Positions 1-12,533 of a stretch of DNA of 64,000 bases are shown here, one piece after another. Location of the stretch: positions 35,326,335 to 35,390,334 of the forward strand of contig NC_088788.1 in NCBI RefSeq assembly GCF_949628265.1, in the 5' to 3' direction. Both the position numbers and the translations under genes were made by a program. Below the pieces are notes generated by a model that saw nothing but the letters and a program-made list of their open reading frames with translations, ran no database searches and was not told the origin of the DNA. Numbering within the stretch: position 1 is the first letter of the stretch; the number at the start of each line of letters is the position of its first letter. This DNA is from Cloeon dipterum (lineage: Eukaryota; Arthropoda; Insecta; Ephemeroptera; Baetidae).

Positions 1-44
1 TTTTAAATTACTTAAACTGCAGGCAAAATGAAAAATTGACTCAC

Positions 45-3000
45 GATCTGGTTCCGCCGCCCCGTTGACTTGGTTCTCTTTGTCGGAGCACTGGCTCGTC
101 TGGTCTTGCATGGCGTTATTTCGAGCAATAGTAAACGGCTCAGAAGCTGCAATGGAAATGCTATATTTATGACTGTGCTTCCTTTTACCGATTCAAATAA
201 CCTTCTTGTATTACAAATCCTTCAATAACGTGTGTGAGGATATGTGGCTGTGGCTTTACGAGCGCCTTCAGTCTTCCTTTGTCCTTCAGATCATCGGCGC
301 CCTCCAAGTCTCCTCCGAGTAACTCCTTGTCCTCAACGCCAGCACCTGCAAATAATCGATAATTTGTATTAAAAAATTTAAGTGGCCAAAGAGGCAAACC
401 TTCTTTGTCCTCGGTGACCTCCATGGGCTCAGCGGTGGTCTGAAGATCCTTGTTTGGCTGAGAGGAGGCCACTTCTTCAATCTTGGGGGCGCTGGGGGGC
501 ACGGGCTGCATAGGGGGCGGCACGACGGCTGATGGCACTGCAGGGGGCTGCTGGGAAGGGGAGGCCATGACCAACTGAGACGTCTGCTGGATCGGCGGAG
601 CGATCGGCATCATCTGGCCGGGATGGCCGCCGACCTTGGCCATATGCTGCGGCATCATCTGGCCTGCGGGACCCGCCGCCATGGCTCCCATGGCACCTTG
701 TATGGTGATAGGCATCATCTTTTGCCCTGGCTGGCCGCTGGCTGATACCATGGCCGTCTTTCCGTCAAGACTGGTCGTCAACACCATTCCTTGTTGACCC
801 ACATTTGGTGGCATTCCAGGCCCCATCGGACCTTGCGGGCTGCCTAACGTGTTGACTATGTACCTGTTGCTGTAAAATTAGATTTTTAATTATTTTAAGA
901 GTTAAAAGTTACGCACTATTAGTGGGTCGCCGCAAAGAGTAGCTGTCCTGATTTATTTTTTCATATTTTCCAGGAGGGTTCTAGTGTATAATTGGGAGAT
1001 TTCACATTCATCAGTCAGTATTTTTTCTCATTTCAACAAGATGTGGTTTGATATTATATTTATTTCTCTTTTTACGCAAATTAAAATTTTAAATAAATAA
1101 TATATTCATTTAATCATTGAAAAATAATACTAATTAATATTAAAATTCAATAAATTAGACTGAATTAATCTCCTAGTAGCTCTTCAGTCTCTTGGAGGAC
1201 GTCAAGACAAGTCATGTGCGATTTTTATTTATATTCATTGAATTCAAGCAACTGTGATTACGAAAAAAAGCAGTCTGACCTTAAAATCTCATCTCTTAGA
1301 AGCAGTGAGAGAGCGCTACCTGTTGATTCTGTTTGGCATAGCACGCGAAATTTGCATCGGAACCCAATAGTGAATTAATCGAGATGCATCGGTTCAAAAA
1401 CTAGTCGCCTAATATTATCTGACAGCACTGTTTGCGGTGCCCTTCCCTTTTTGGTATGGAACTCACTTGTTGAAAAGAATCTGCTGTTGAGTATGTTGGG
1501 GTTGCGGCTGGCCTTGCTGTTGCATCTGCTGCTGAGGGTCGACGACCTGCATCTTTTGCTGAAATTCATCGCCCTTGTTGGGTCTGGCGATGCCTGGGGC
1601 GCGCGGCCCAATCTTCTGGCGCACCTTTCCTCCTTGCTGGGGTAGCGAGTTAGCAAACCCTCCTTTCAATGTAATAAGAGTACACCCAACCTTTGCTTGC
1701 ATTCCGGCTGTTTGAGTCGAGACAGAAGGTCTGACGTCGGAAGGCAGCAAGCTGCGTTGCGCGATTTTCGGCTGGATGTTGGCTGGCAGTTCGGGTCTGA
1801 TTTGCTTTTGCTGCATTGGAGGAGGCGGTGCAGCTCCTGGCATCGCTGCCGCCGCCGCTGCTGCATTTGACTGCATAGCCGCCGCCGCCGCAGCTGCCGC
1901 GGCTGAAACAGCACAGTTTAATATTTCCGAGGAGAAATGTGATCAGTAATAATTACGATTGTGCTGTTGCATTGACTGAGGCGGCGCATTTTGGGGGATG
2001 AAGAGGGAGCTGCCGTCAGCCTGCATGCTGCGGATGTAAACCGGGGCGCTCTGCAGCACCGTGTTCTGAGGAAGATTGCCAGAGGTCCAGATGCTTTGCT
2101 GCATGCCAGGATTGTACACCTGGTACTGCTACGACACAAAACACGAAATTAAGATGTGCTCTTTGCATGAGAGTCGAAGCTCTGGGATCTAAAACTGGCT
2201 GCCCAAGTGCCCGTCAGAGATGGTAAAAAGTGGTTAATCGAGTGACTCATAATGTTTAAAAAGCTCAGCGGGCTGGGAGGACTCGCCACTTGCTGGTTTC
2301 TGCACATTTCCAGTGGCTTTAGAGACAAATATCTGGTGTTTCAATTAAAGACCTCGGTAGAGGAGGCGAAAAGATGGCTAAATTGGGCCCAACCTCCTCT
2401 GCGGCCACTTGGGCCTCATGTTACCCACTCATAGCTGAGCCCGAATTAAAAAAAAGCAACCTGAATGGGGTTGACCAGTTGTCCCTGGCTGTTGATCATG
2501 GGTGCCTGCGTTGTGATCAAGTGAGACTGCTGCATCACTCCCTGCTGCACCTGCGCCTTGCTCACCGCCTGCTGCTGCTTGGACATGTCCGGCTTAGCTT
2601 GCTGTGCGTTCTGCGCCGTGGAAATCAAGTTGGACTGACCGGCCAGCACGCCCATGGGAAGCACAAGCGTCTGACTGGAGCTGCTCGGGATGGTGGCGTA
2701 GCTTGGATACGACGCTGCAACGAGGAGATATCGATTATTGCGCCAAACGAGGCGTCAAACCAACTGACCTGTTTGTCCCTGCTGCAGCATGGGTTTGCCC
2801 TGGGCTGTGATGAGCTGCGGAGTGAACTGCATGTGCTGGAAGGGCTTTCCCGGTGACGCAATCACCTGCAAGCAGTCAGAGGGGCACTTTGAGTGTGCTC
2901 TGACACCAAGTGGGCGCGTCTGCGCATAGAAAAAGCAACGCAAAAGCAAAAGAGGATCAATCAACTGGTGTTTCAATCTGATGCACCTACAAGAGCGAAT

Positions 3001-4880
3001 GTGGGACAAATAATAGGACTACTTGGGGGGAAATTCCTTACCGTAATATAAGGCAAGTAGAACTAACGAAATTTGGATAGTAAAAATGCTCTTAAAAGGT
3101 CAAAGTTTAAAAATTCTTTGATTTAAAGAGGATTGATACTGCAAAATCATGGAAAATGCTTGTTTCCGATGCATGAACTCATCCCTTAGGATTCAGTTGA
3201 AGCCAAAACTGACTGAAACTTTCTTAAAAAAAGTTGCTGCAGAGATAGCATGCTTTTCAAACGGGAAAGACAGTCTCCCTACTTGAAATCCTATTCTATT
3301 TCACAATAAAGAGTTTTCCTATAAGGTTTCATTCGCTGTTGGACAGATTTTGACGAGAAGAATTGAAATCTGCCAAGAAAATGTGGTCAAGCCCTGTAAA
3401 TTTGGGAGAAAAATCGAACAATTTGAATTTTTACTGTAGCAAGTTAATTTTTTTAATAAAACAAATTGTTTACCGATCAACTGATCCAATAATTCAAATA
3501 ATTTTAAATTGCTGCCCTGAATCAATCCACTTTAAATGGAGCAGTCCAAGTACAATGATTACTTTAATTCCAGCCTATTTCTCATCGATGGGATTTTCCC
3601 AGTTGGTAGCTGACGTGATAAAATCTCGATAGAGTGGGTTGCAGACACTTGTTGCTTGCAATCAAACTATTTTGCGTCTAATTAATACGAGTGATCTCAA
3701 ACACACGGTGAGCGTGCATTATGACACAGCGTGAACATGCTGGTAATGAGTGACGGCATGCAGAAGCAAGGGTAAGGACGGCACCGCCGCTTAAGAAAAC
3801 CTAAAATTCGTGAAAATCACTGTCCAACAGAAAAAAAACTAAGCAGCCAGGATCAGCCGGGGTTTGAATATCGCGCGCCAGCCACCAACCAACCGCAAAA
3901 GCTATATTAAATTATGGCTGTGGAAATAGGGCAGGACCTGGGTAGTGGGCAGAAGACCTGCGGGCAGCTTGTTGTGTTGCAGAGGCACCATCGAGCTCTT
4001 GGCTTGCAGTTGCACCACGTTTGGAACGCTCTGCTTGAACCCAAACGAACAACAACGGTTTTCTCAGTCAAGCGCGCAAATGAATTTAGAACGGAACAAA
4101 AACGATTAGAGAAAACGAATTAGAGACATGGGTGCTCGACAAGAGCAAAGGACTTGCCTGCAACGGTTGGCCCATGTTGGCAGGCTGCAGCAGGAACTGG
4201 CCGTTGGCGGGGTTGTACACTTGCTGGACGTACATTTGATTCTGTTGCGGCTGTTGGATTAACTGGATCTGAAATTTAAGTAATAAAAATTTTAGATGCT
4301 TAGTATGAGGTTTGACAGTAACAGTTAGGGCCTCACCTGTTGCATTCCCTGTTGGTGCTGCGCGACGGAGGCTTGCTCCAGCTGCTGTTGCTGTTGTTGG
4401 GCCTGTTGCGTTTGCTGAGTTTGAGGTTGTTGTGGCGGCCCCATAGGACTCTGCTGCTGAATGCTGATCTGCGTCATGGTTTGTTGATGGGGCGATGCAG
4501 CTTGTTGATGTTGCTGCTGCTGTTGCTGCTGCTGCTGTTGTTGTTGTTGCTGTTGTTGTTGTTGCTGTTGTTGTTGTTGTTGTTGCTGCTGCTGCTGCTG
4601 ATGTTGCTGCACCTGCTGCTGCATCTGCGCCATCTGCAGCGAGAACTTTGGTCGATTGGTAGGACTGCGCCACTATCAAGAGTTAAGGTGGACATACCTG
4701 CAGCGCTGGAGACATCTGAGGGCCACGAACCATTGTTGGTGAAGCCATGCCAGCAGCAGCCGGCGAAGGCTGAGGAGTTCCGACTTTCTGCGAGTTCACG
4801 TCAGAGCCCTGCGTTTGCTGCTGGGCGTCAGAGGAGCCTTCATTCGAGGCTCCAGGAGTTTTGCTTGGATCAGGATTCAT
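45..4880 (-). CDS. ph: Polyhomeotic-like Polycomb (PRC1) protein, 3' part outside window
   Basis: Chromatin protein of the PRC1 silencing complex. Exons read on the minus strand: 4880-4698, 4633-4337, 4268-4158, 4030-3938, 2865-2769, 2714-2461, 2128-1957, 1902-1691, 1636-1467, 869-400, 345-202 and 146-45. Phases agree across all junctions, giving about 768 codons. The protein begins MNPDPSKTPGASNEG, has a long polyglutamine tract in exon 2, and then Gln/Met/Pro/Ala-rich low-complexity sequence. The motif ILTHVIEGFVIQEG in exon 11, continuing as ASEPF in exon 12, is the conserved Polyhomeotic homology region. The FCS zinc finger and SAM domain expected after it would lie beyond base 1. The exon containing the ATG starts at 4900 after a TTGTAG acceptor, so a non-coding 5' exon lies upstream. 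The intron after 4158 has a GC donor. The segment 1690-1637 could be a 54-bp intron or 18 extra in-frame codons. The family call is firm; individual low-complexity exons are less certain. Confidence 0.88.
3171..3540 (+). repeat. Dispersed repeat family F copy in polyhomeotic intron
   Basis: Matches 63198-63560: TTGAAGCCAAAA.TGACTG, ATAGCATGCTTTT, ACTTGAAATCCTATT, GCTGTTGGACA, GAAATCTGCCAAGAAAAT and CAAATTGTTTA occur in order. Confidence 0.8.
4510..4620 (-). repeat. Polyglutamine-coding CAG/CAA repeat in polyhomeotic exon 2
   Basis: On the plus strand this is a run of CTG and TTG triplets. On the minus strand it reads as mixed CAG and CAA codons coding an almost uninterrupted glutamine tract. 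Open frames on the opposite strand (polyleucine) are artefacts of the repeat. Confidence 0.9.
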
Positions 4881-7800
4881 CTTCTTTAAGTCAAGAATGC
4901 CTACAACAATTATAAATTGATTTATAGAAAAATATTCAACTTTAATTTGATTTATGACTGTAAACGTCTCTTGTCATGACAGTAAGATTAAAATGGGAAA
5001 AGATAAAACAGAGAAAATGTCGAAAATGTTGACAAACTGGCCCGTGTTTGAAGAAAGTATTTTGCTTAAAATAATTTATTTAATTCAGTCAGTAGGAAAT
5101 TTTATCTTATACATTTTAAACACTTACAGGATGTGCTGCACGAAAATTTTAATTTGCCATTCGTCCTGGTTGCGTTAAAATTGCTCATAGCTCTACAACC
5201 GTCATCTTTTATTTTTAAAAATGAATACAAAACCAAAAGAAATCTAAAATTACAGACGCGGATTATATTATTTAGGGTGGGAAAGCTGCGAGCAATGCGA
5301 GAGGCTTTCCTGTTATTGGATCAAAAAGTCGCACAAAAAATAATCCCAGCGGAGTAAAAAGGAAAGGGTCGTCCACATCCCAGTGCATAAAGTAGCAACA
5401 CGCAAGTAGTGGGGGAAGTAGCGACGAATGTAAATAATAATTGCGGACCGCGGTGGGTCACGCAGCCCATTGGGTCGGCAGCTGGTGGGGTGGCCCCCCC
5501 ACTCAACCCCACTCGGGCCGACCGGTCGAGAATGCCGTCAAACAAGCTGCCTCTACCTCCCCCTAACCCTCCTATTGTAATATTTCGACTACAAAACAAA
5601 CGCGTCGAAACCGAAGCTTGAATGGGACAAAAGGGTCAAATTTGGGCCGAAAAGAGGCCCGTAGACCCGAGGCTTGGCAGACGCAATGCCGACGACTGTC
5701 TTTCGGCCCCTGGGCCGTCCAGCGGGGCCGCAGACGAACCGGCGGGCCCGCCACACTGAATAGCATGTGGTGAGGGGGCGAATTCAGACATTTTACGCTG
5801 GAATAGCACAAGTCAGAGTTGTCGGGCGAAGTTACCTGGTCGGCCGAGCCGACTTTGAACGTTTTGCCAGTCGAATAAGGCTGCAGGTACGGTCGAATCG
5901 TCGGCAAATTAGGCGAACGAAGCTCAGCTGACGAGAGACGTCTCCATTTTCGAACCGAGCGCAGGCGTCTCTTTCTCGGCGAGTAGGCGGGCACGTGATG
6001 ACAGCGCACGCGTCAAACAGAGAGCAGCTCCTATTGGCTGGCCAATAAGCGCGCTTGATTTCAGCCAATCACACTTAAGCATTGAATGCGATATTTCCGC
6101 TGCTCCCTCAACCTCCTGTTTGTGGGAATTTACCGCGAAGCGCGTAGTCCAAATAGGTCCATGAATTCTTAGCTCTTTTAAATTTGGCGGACCACGCTCT
6201 TAGGAAAGATGGTAGCCTCATCACGCTAACTCCTAAACCTGCTCCGCCCGAGGGCCTTTCGAGAGCATTTACCTGGCTCAGGTGTGATTGCTTGAATTTA
6301 ATTACAATTAATACCACAAATGATCCGCTATTGGTCGAGCCGGGCACGAATTACGCACCTCAACAACAGTTGTTCACGTGACTGCCTCATTGTCAGGTGG
6401 TCAGATTTGTGGAAAGGAATAAAAGGGATAAAATGATTGGGACATGGGAATGATGGTCGCAACACGGCAACAGGTGTGCTTCCTCAAGACAAAGTATTGT
6501 GCTATTATTTCTCCCGCGTTTAAACAAAAATACCGAAAAATACAATACTTTTTGTTAGTAGATATAACAGGACCAATTTTCAAAATAAAATATAAAAAAA
6601 CGTAAAGATATGCTCTCGATGTTCTTTAAATTTATTTAATTTGGATAGTTATATGCAATTGGATCATGAAATTATAAAATTTAATATATACTAAAACACT
6701 GCTGAATGATTTATTTTTTAAATTATTTACTAAAATATTTTTTGTCCACAAAACAAAGAAAAAATTCCCTAAAATTATCTATTTTACTCCAAAAAACTTG
6801 TTTTTGTTTTTTAATTTATTTTAACTATTACTATCTTGATTGATAAATCCGATAAATTTTTCTATGATCGTATAAATGTCAATAAGGTTATGTTAAAAGA
6901 ATCATTATTTTTCAAAATGAAGAGGTCATATTTTTAATCAAAATATCTCTTCCAAGAAAGCCTAACACAATTTTACCAATAATTCGTTTTCATAATTGTC
7001 TGGTGGTTCGATCCCTATATATAGCTTGCAATTATTCATAAATTAATGTATCTTTTTAATATTGTTTATTATTTCCATGAATAATCTTTATAAAAGAGCT
7101 TTTTATCAGCTATGTAACATTAAAAATCCCTTTTTTGTCCATTAATAAATTAAAAACTCAACCTCGCGGTTCATTTTGGCAAACATTAAATAAAACTTGG
7201 TTCAACCTTCGCAATATGTGTGCCAACAAATAAAATGTTTGTGAATATATTTTGTTTCAAATTGAAAAAGATACCAAAAACTTATTTTACCAAATTAAAA
7301 TGTTGAGGCCTTTTATCCTTAATTACAATTTTTTTAAGAATTAGTTAAAAAATTATGTTTATTCCAAAAATATGCTATGTGGCATTGCCTTTCCCAATAA
7401 GTAGCTGCTCCCAATGAAACACAAATTTGAGTATTGCAAAAATAAAACCTTTTTCGAAGGTTATTGGAAAACGGCGCTGCAATAAAGAACCGGATGGCAA
7501 GATGTATTTTTCCCATTTCCTTTTTATATTAGATTTAAGCAAAGCGAGAAATCAATGGACTATCACGTGAGACTGGAGACGCGTTTGAAGAATCAAAGTA
7601 AAGTGTGTAAAAGGAACCCAGAGAGGAACAAGAAAAAAAATCGATTACAACTTTTTTAGAACTTCAAACCAAACTTTTGATATGCTAAAATAAATTTACC
7701 AATGAATATGTACTCATAAAATTCCTAAATTTCTAACTATAGTCACAATCATGGTATGAATTATCTAAAAAAAAAAAACATTTTAGCATTTTACAAAAAC

Positions 7801-7949
7801 TTTCATTTAAAAATCAATTTTTTCTACTTTCTTGCTAAGAATGGACATTTCATCCTGCTTCATCATTTAAAATTCTTAATTTCCTTCTCAACTCATGAGC
7901 TTCGCTGTCACAGGCAGTCTTTCAATCTTCTGTCACTTCTCGAAGCAAG
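4881..7949. other. Intergenic region between divergent polyhomeotic and EB1
   Basis: No coding sequence is supported. It should hold the first non-coding exon and promoter of polyhomeotic. The GC-rich stretch 5400-6120 is the best candidate; a minus-strand CAG|GTAACT donor at 5836/5835 could end that leader exon, but this is a guess. From about 6400 to 7900 the DNA is AT-rich, without recognisable genes. Confidence 0.6.
6033..6069. promoter_or_regulatory. Cluster of three CCAAT boxes, putative promoter element
   Basis: An inverted CCAAT box (ATTGG at 6033-6037) and two direct ones (6042-6046 and 6065-6069) fall within 37 bases beside GC-rich DNA, with a CACGTG E-box at 5992-5997. CCAAT clusters bind NF-Y in animal promoters. 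The position, about 1.1 kb upstream of the polyhomeotic coding start, fits a polyhomeotic promoter. The assignment is inferred. Confidence 0.35.
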
Positions 7950-8131
7950 CAAGCTACGCGCGTTTCCTGCCTGAGTGAGTCAGCGGGTGCGGTCGCGGGA
8001 AACAGACGAGGCGCGACTGGCGCGCCATCTGCCGAACACACACAAACAGCAACAGCTGCAGCACAGGAAGCGGTTCCTTCGGTCTGTCGGCCAGCTTATT
8101 CCAACTTACTGTCATCACAAAGGCCTTAAAG
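7950..8131 (+). promoter_or_regulatory. Probable EB1 promoter / non-coding first exon
   Basis: The EB1 ATG at 8903 lies immediately after a splice acceptor (TTTTGGGCAG|ATGG), so a 5' untranslated exon must exist upstream. The best donor in the GC-rich stretch is CCTTAAAG|GTGAGT at 8131/8132, giving a leader intron of about 770 bases. The transcription start is not visible. Confidence 0.4.
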
Positions 8132-8902
8132 GTGAGTTCCCGAGTCCCGATCGGCGCCGCAAAGTTCTCGGTACGCATCGCCGAGCCGTCGGTGGCCGAC
8201 TGGGCCGAACTTTCGGCCTGGGGCCGCTCGAAATGCGGTATTCGGTTGAAGGCGCGCCATGTTGGCAGGCATGGCCGAGAAATGATTGTTCGCGTCTTTT
8301 TTCGAACTAATCGAGGCTAAATTTCTGCATTTTCCGCCGTCACGCAGGTGGATTTCAGGATGGTATGTGCGTTCGGCTCTTGAGCTGGTCTTTCCGCATG
8401 ATGAGGCCGACGCCGCTCGCCTTTCTCCTCTCTTGTCGGTGTGCACCGTCTAGGGTGTCACACACCTTTTTTTCGTTTCGCTTTGATTCCACCTCGTTTT
8501 TATAATATAATTCAGTTCGCATGCAACCGACGCTTGAGCTGGACGAGTACTTCTTCGCTGTTTCTCAATTATCGTTTAAGTAATTATGTAGCTCCGATTT
8601 TATTTTTACATATTTTCACAGTTTCTGTTTCTGCGGTTGTGCACTTGACTGCTTTCATAACTGTACAATGCACTAAACACCGTGATTTTTTATGTGCCAT
8701 TTCACTTGCATCACTAAATTGTACAGTTAAACTTGCTGTTGCTGTGCTTTTATCAAGCAAAAGGGAACATTCTTGAATTTTCAAAAATTTTCTTGTTAAC
8801 GGGCAATTATTATTATAATTTATTTTCTGTTTCGGTTACACCCCGATGTGTTTATTAACTCCAGATTTGGTGCTAATTTGGTGCTGTTTCAATTTTGGGC
8901 AG

Positions 8903-10647
8903 ATGGCCGTAAACGTCTACTCGACAAACGTGACGACGGAGAACCTGAGTCGGCATGAGATGCTCAACTGGGTAAACGACTGCCTTCAGCTGGGCTATTC
9001 GAAGATCGAGGAGCTGTGCACCGGGGCTGCGTACTGTCAGTTCATGCACATGCTGTTCCCAGGCAGCGTCATGCTCAAGAAGGTCAAGTTTCGCACCAAC
9101 CTCGAACACGAGTACATCCAGAACTTCAAAGTGTTGCAAGGCTCCTTCAAGAAAATGAGCGTCGACAAAGTAATTCATTTTTAATGCTCTTGTTTTTTAT
9201 TCTTTTCAAAATTTATCGTTAGAATGTTTTCTCAGTAATTAAAATTCGATTTTCAGATCATCCCAATAGACCGGCTGATTAAGGGGCGATTCCAGGACAA
9301 CTTTGAGTTCCTGCAGTGGTTCAAGAAGTTCTTCGATGCCAACTACGCGGGCAATCACTACGACCCCGTTGCTGCTCGCGAGGACTTTGGAGCCACCTCC
9401 AGTGTCTCAGCGAACCCTGACGCCAGGGCTAAGCCTGCTCCACCTGCCACCACTACAAGCAGAAGTAAAACCGAACGAACCGGATTTTCCCGATCGTTAC
9501 TCATTGGTTCGATTGATATTCCAGAGGTGAGCAGTGGAGATGCTCCAGCGTCCAGAATTCAACCCATGAAGAGATCTAACGTCGGAGCAGGAGGCGCTGC
9601 CTCGGAGAGCAAATTATCAGAGCTCACGAGTCAGGTGCGATAATTTGGAGTGAAAAAATAGTAGTGTTTTTATGAAACGAGTCGCTTGCTTAGTTGGCCG
9701 AAATGAAGCTGACGACGGAAGCGTTGGAGAAGGAACGTGACTTTTACTTTGGCAAGTTGAGGGACATTGAAGTTTTGTGCCAGGAAGCTCAACCTGGCGA
9801 TGACACCCTTGTCGACAAAATTACTCAGATCCTCTACGCAACCGAGGTAAAATTTCTTGTTTTATTGTTGAAAGATTCTTTAGTGTTGGATTTTTAAATT
9901 ATTGTTTGAGCACCATCTTGATTATTTGGTATTTTGTTTTAATACTTAGATATATTCTTTACGGGAATTTGAGGTGATTTCTGGAGAAACGGGCTTATAC
10001 TAGAACATATTACATTGCCCATTAAATTAAAACCATTTTTTTAATTTTTCAAATTTGAGTAAATTTTTACTTTTCTATTTTTTCCAAATATGCGATATAT
10101 TATTGCCCTGAGTGTATCTAACTTGCCTGCAAATTTTCAGGATGGTGAAACTTGTAGTTTTCGAGAAATAAAGGGTCTAAGGTTGAGTTCAGGGTAATTT
10201 TTGAGAAAGCCAGTAATGCACGATCGGTGGATTTTTACCCTTGAAACATGCTTGGGGCCACTCGCGAAGTCAGAACTGATAGGAAATTGAACCTTGGCGT
10301 CAGGGTAGCCCCTGAGTTATCGATTTCGACCAATTCCCATGTGCAGCCACTTTAACGCCTGACGGGCTCTGTGTTGGTTCGATTAGAAAGATCTGCACGC
10401 CGTTGGAACGGCCAAGTCGAGAACTTTCAGAGTATGTGCATTCCGACCCTTTGGAAAGCGTCATGGCGCTCAGGATACACCCTGATGTGCCCTTAATATC
10501 AATACCGAGCCCGTAAGACGTCTAGCTCTATATGTCTTGAAATTAATCATCACTTTGCTGTCTGCATTTGCAACCGTAATTATCATCGGGATGTTTTGTT
10601 TGCAGGACGGCTTCGCACCTCCTGAAGAAGTTGAAGAGGAGTACTAA
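8903..10647 (+). CDS. Eb1: Microtubule plus-end-tracking protein EB1 (MAPRE family)
   Basis: Cytoplasmic +TIP that binds growing microtubule ends and recruits partners. Exons 8903-9169, 9257-9464, 9525-9634, 9694-9846 and 10606-10647 join in phase to a 259-aa protein, close to the 260-270 aa usual for the family. Residues 1 to about 117 form the calponin-homology domain ([20 protein letters not shown], then [19 protein letters not shown]). A Ser/Ala/Pro-rich linker follows. The EB-homology coiled coil lies in exon 4 ([20 protein letters not shown]). The C-terminus is EEVEEEY, the acidic EEY tail recognised by CAP-Gly domains. The gene is divergent from polyhomeotic and convergent with the peptidase gene. 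The exon-3 donor (GTGCGA) is weak, but the phase requires it. No canonical AATAAA follows within 200 bases. Confidence 0.96.
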
Positions 10648-12514
10648 TAAGCACGCCAGTTGAAATCATACGCAAAGAAATTAAGCTAATGCAAAAAGAA
10701 AATTCCAACTGCTTTTGCACGGCCCTTGATGCCTGGGGCCAACAAAATTTTAACTTGAGCATTATCTCTCTCTTTAATTGTATTTAAGCAAAGTAAAATA
10801 ATATACTTTTAAGGACTGTACATGTCACCAGTGAATACGAGACGAGTGGAACTAATTAACCCCTGATTCGTCGGCCGGTCGCAAGTCCTGGTAGATAGAG
10901 TTAGCGCCTATTTATTTGTTCGGTTTTTGCTGCTGCCCAAGGCTGATTTGCACTCTGCATTTTATCCGCGACCCTCTGTGATGGACTAGCAAGCAAATTC
11001 GTTGACTCGAATCGGCCTTTGCAACTTTTCTCTAGGTTTAAATGGTAAATAACTAAATCTCATCAGTTAGACTAGAGCTCTGCTTGCTTGGCACGAGGAT
11101 TTTGGTGGCTTTGGCGCTCAAATCCTCGTTTCTTGCGAGCGGAGATTTGGTTTGCTCACACTCCTCACCTCGATTGAATTTCCTGCAAACAATTTTCAAT
11201 CATTGGCTGCATTGCATGTATGATATTTAATTGAGCAAGAATGAAGGAGACTTTTGTGCCTGTGGAAAGTCCGGTTAAAACCGATGAATGTTTTTGAGTA
11301 AGGAGTTGATTTTCCTGTTGTCCACTCGAGATTCCGTAAGCAAAACTGAATGATTAAAGTTCTATATTATCAATTTCGCGATTGAATATGATGTGTATTG
11401 TTGCTGAAAACTTGAAATATATTCAAATATTCTTTTCATTCACTTGTTTTATTACACCACAGGTGAAGTTAACCCTGGAATGCGTCATAATTATCTTCCA
11501 AGACAAGTAGCTTCTGCCCCTTGGCGCCAGCCTCTTGGGAATCTCTCGGTCGAGGCGGCGAAATTGACCATAAAACTTAAATAAGCGCCAGCAATAGCAA
11601 AACCGCAACGAAACGTGGAAGGCTGGACAGGTAAGGGTGAAAATTCATCGCCAAATAGTGCGTGCAAAGTTGTCGGTAAAACTCTTTTAAAGTTTGCTCC
11701 GTTGGGAAAAAAAATCGCGAATTTTCGATTTCCCATGCTATCCTTATGGAGAAAGAGCAAAAATCAAGTTTTTCAAAGTTGAAAATCTATCTCTTCCTAG
11801 GATTTTGATCGGATCGGCTCGTATTTGGTCTTAAAATGATACTAGATAAATTTCAGGTCAACTGAGAGGCATTTTTTTTCGAATTTTTGATCTGTAACGT
11901 AGATATGGCAAGAAAGTCAGAAGATGGAGAAATAGAATTCAAAATTCCACTTCTGTATAAAATCAACGGCTCGATCAGAGCAGTAAATCAGCTCTCAAAA
12001 CAGTAAATAGCATTTTTCATGGTAAAAATTGTTTTGAAAAACCGACTGAAAAATAATCGTAATAATTCGAAAAAAGGTTTGATTTTGAAAAACCGCACAT
12101 GGGCGGACGCGCTCCGCCGTGGGGCATTAGTTAATTTCAAATTGCATACATTACTTTTTCCTACTCTTGATATTTTTTGTGAATAAAATGCAAGGTTTAT
12201 AATACCGCAGTATTTAATGCAAACAAAAATAGAATAGCCAGTTATATTATGCGAGTGTCTGAAATTCATTTTTGAACTTAAAAGAAAAGTCAGGATGTGC
12301 AAAATGAATCTGAAACTTGTGCGTGGTCGGAAAATGATTACATCGTTTTGAAAATAAGAAAAAGCAAGCACATTTACGGAACAGTTTGATGTAACAGGAT
12401 GTATAACTTAATAGCAAAATATCAAATCAATAACAGCAAGAGCAATTTTCACAGTGCGCACATTTACACAGCAGGAGAAACAAATCATTCACATTTAAAC
12501 AAGTCTTCACATTT
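10648..12514. other. Intergenic region between convergent EB1 and SPP
   Basis: Contains the EB1 3' untranslated region (at least to about 10815) and then AT-rich DNA with a dispersed repeat at 11628-11930. The short open frames here do not resemble proteins. Confidence 0.6.
11628..11930 (+). repeat. Dispersed repeat family A, copy 1
   Basis: Diverged copy of 51537-52090 in the same orientation. Both carry AAAAAAATCGCGAA, TTCGATTTCCCAT, TCCTAGGATTTTGATCGG and a GTCTTAAAAT block in the same order. The type of element is unknown. Confidence 0.7.
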
Positions 12515-12520
12515 TTTATT
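12515..12520 (-). terminator. Polyadenylation signal of SPP
   Basis: AATAAA on the minus strand only 13 bases after the SPP stop codon, implying a very short 3' untranslated region. Confidence 0.65.
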
Positions 12521-12533
12521 CAGCATGTCATTT

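Noticed and set aside
4340..4915. 191-codon plus-strand ORF, leucine-rich
   Set aside because: It is the antisense of the CAG/CAA polyglutamine exon; polyleucine is the shadow of the repeat.
7014..7024. GGTTCGATCCC, tRNA B-box-like
   Set aside because: The flanking bases do not form a T-stem, and there is no A box, anticodon arm or acceptor stem upstream.
8341..8364. Possible 15-base micro-exon GTGGATTTCAGGATG with flanking AG and GT in the EB1 leader intron
   Set aside because: It would only add an optional start codon; no way to tell from chance splice-like signals.
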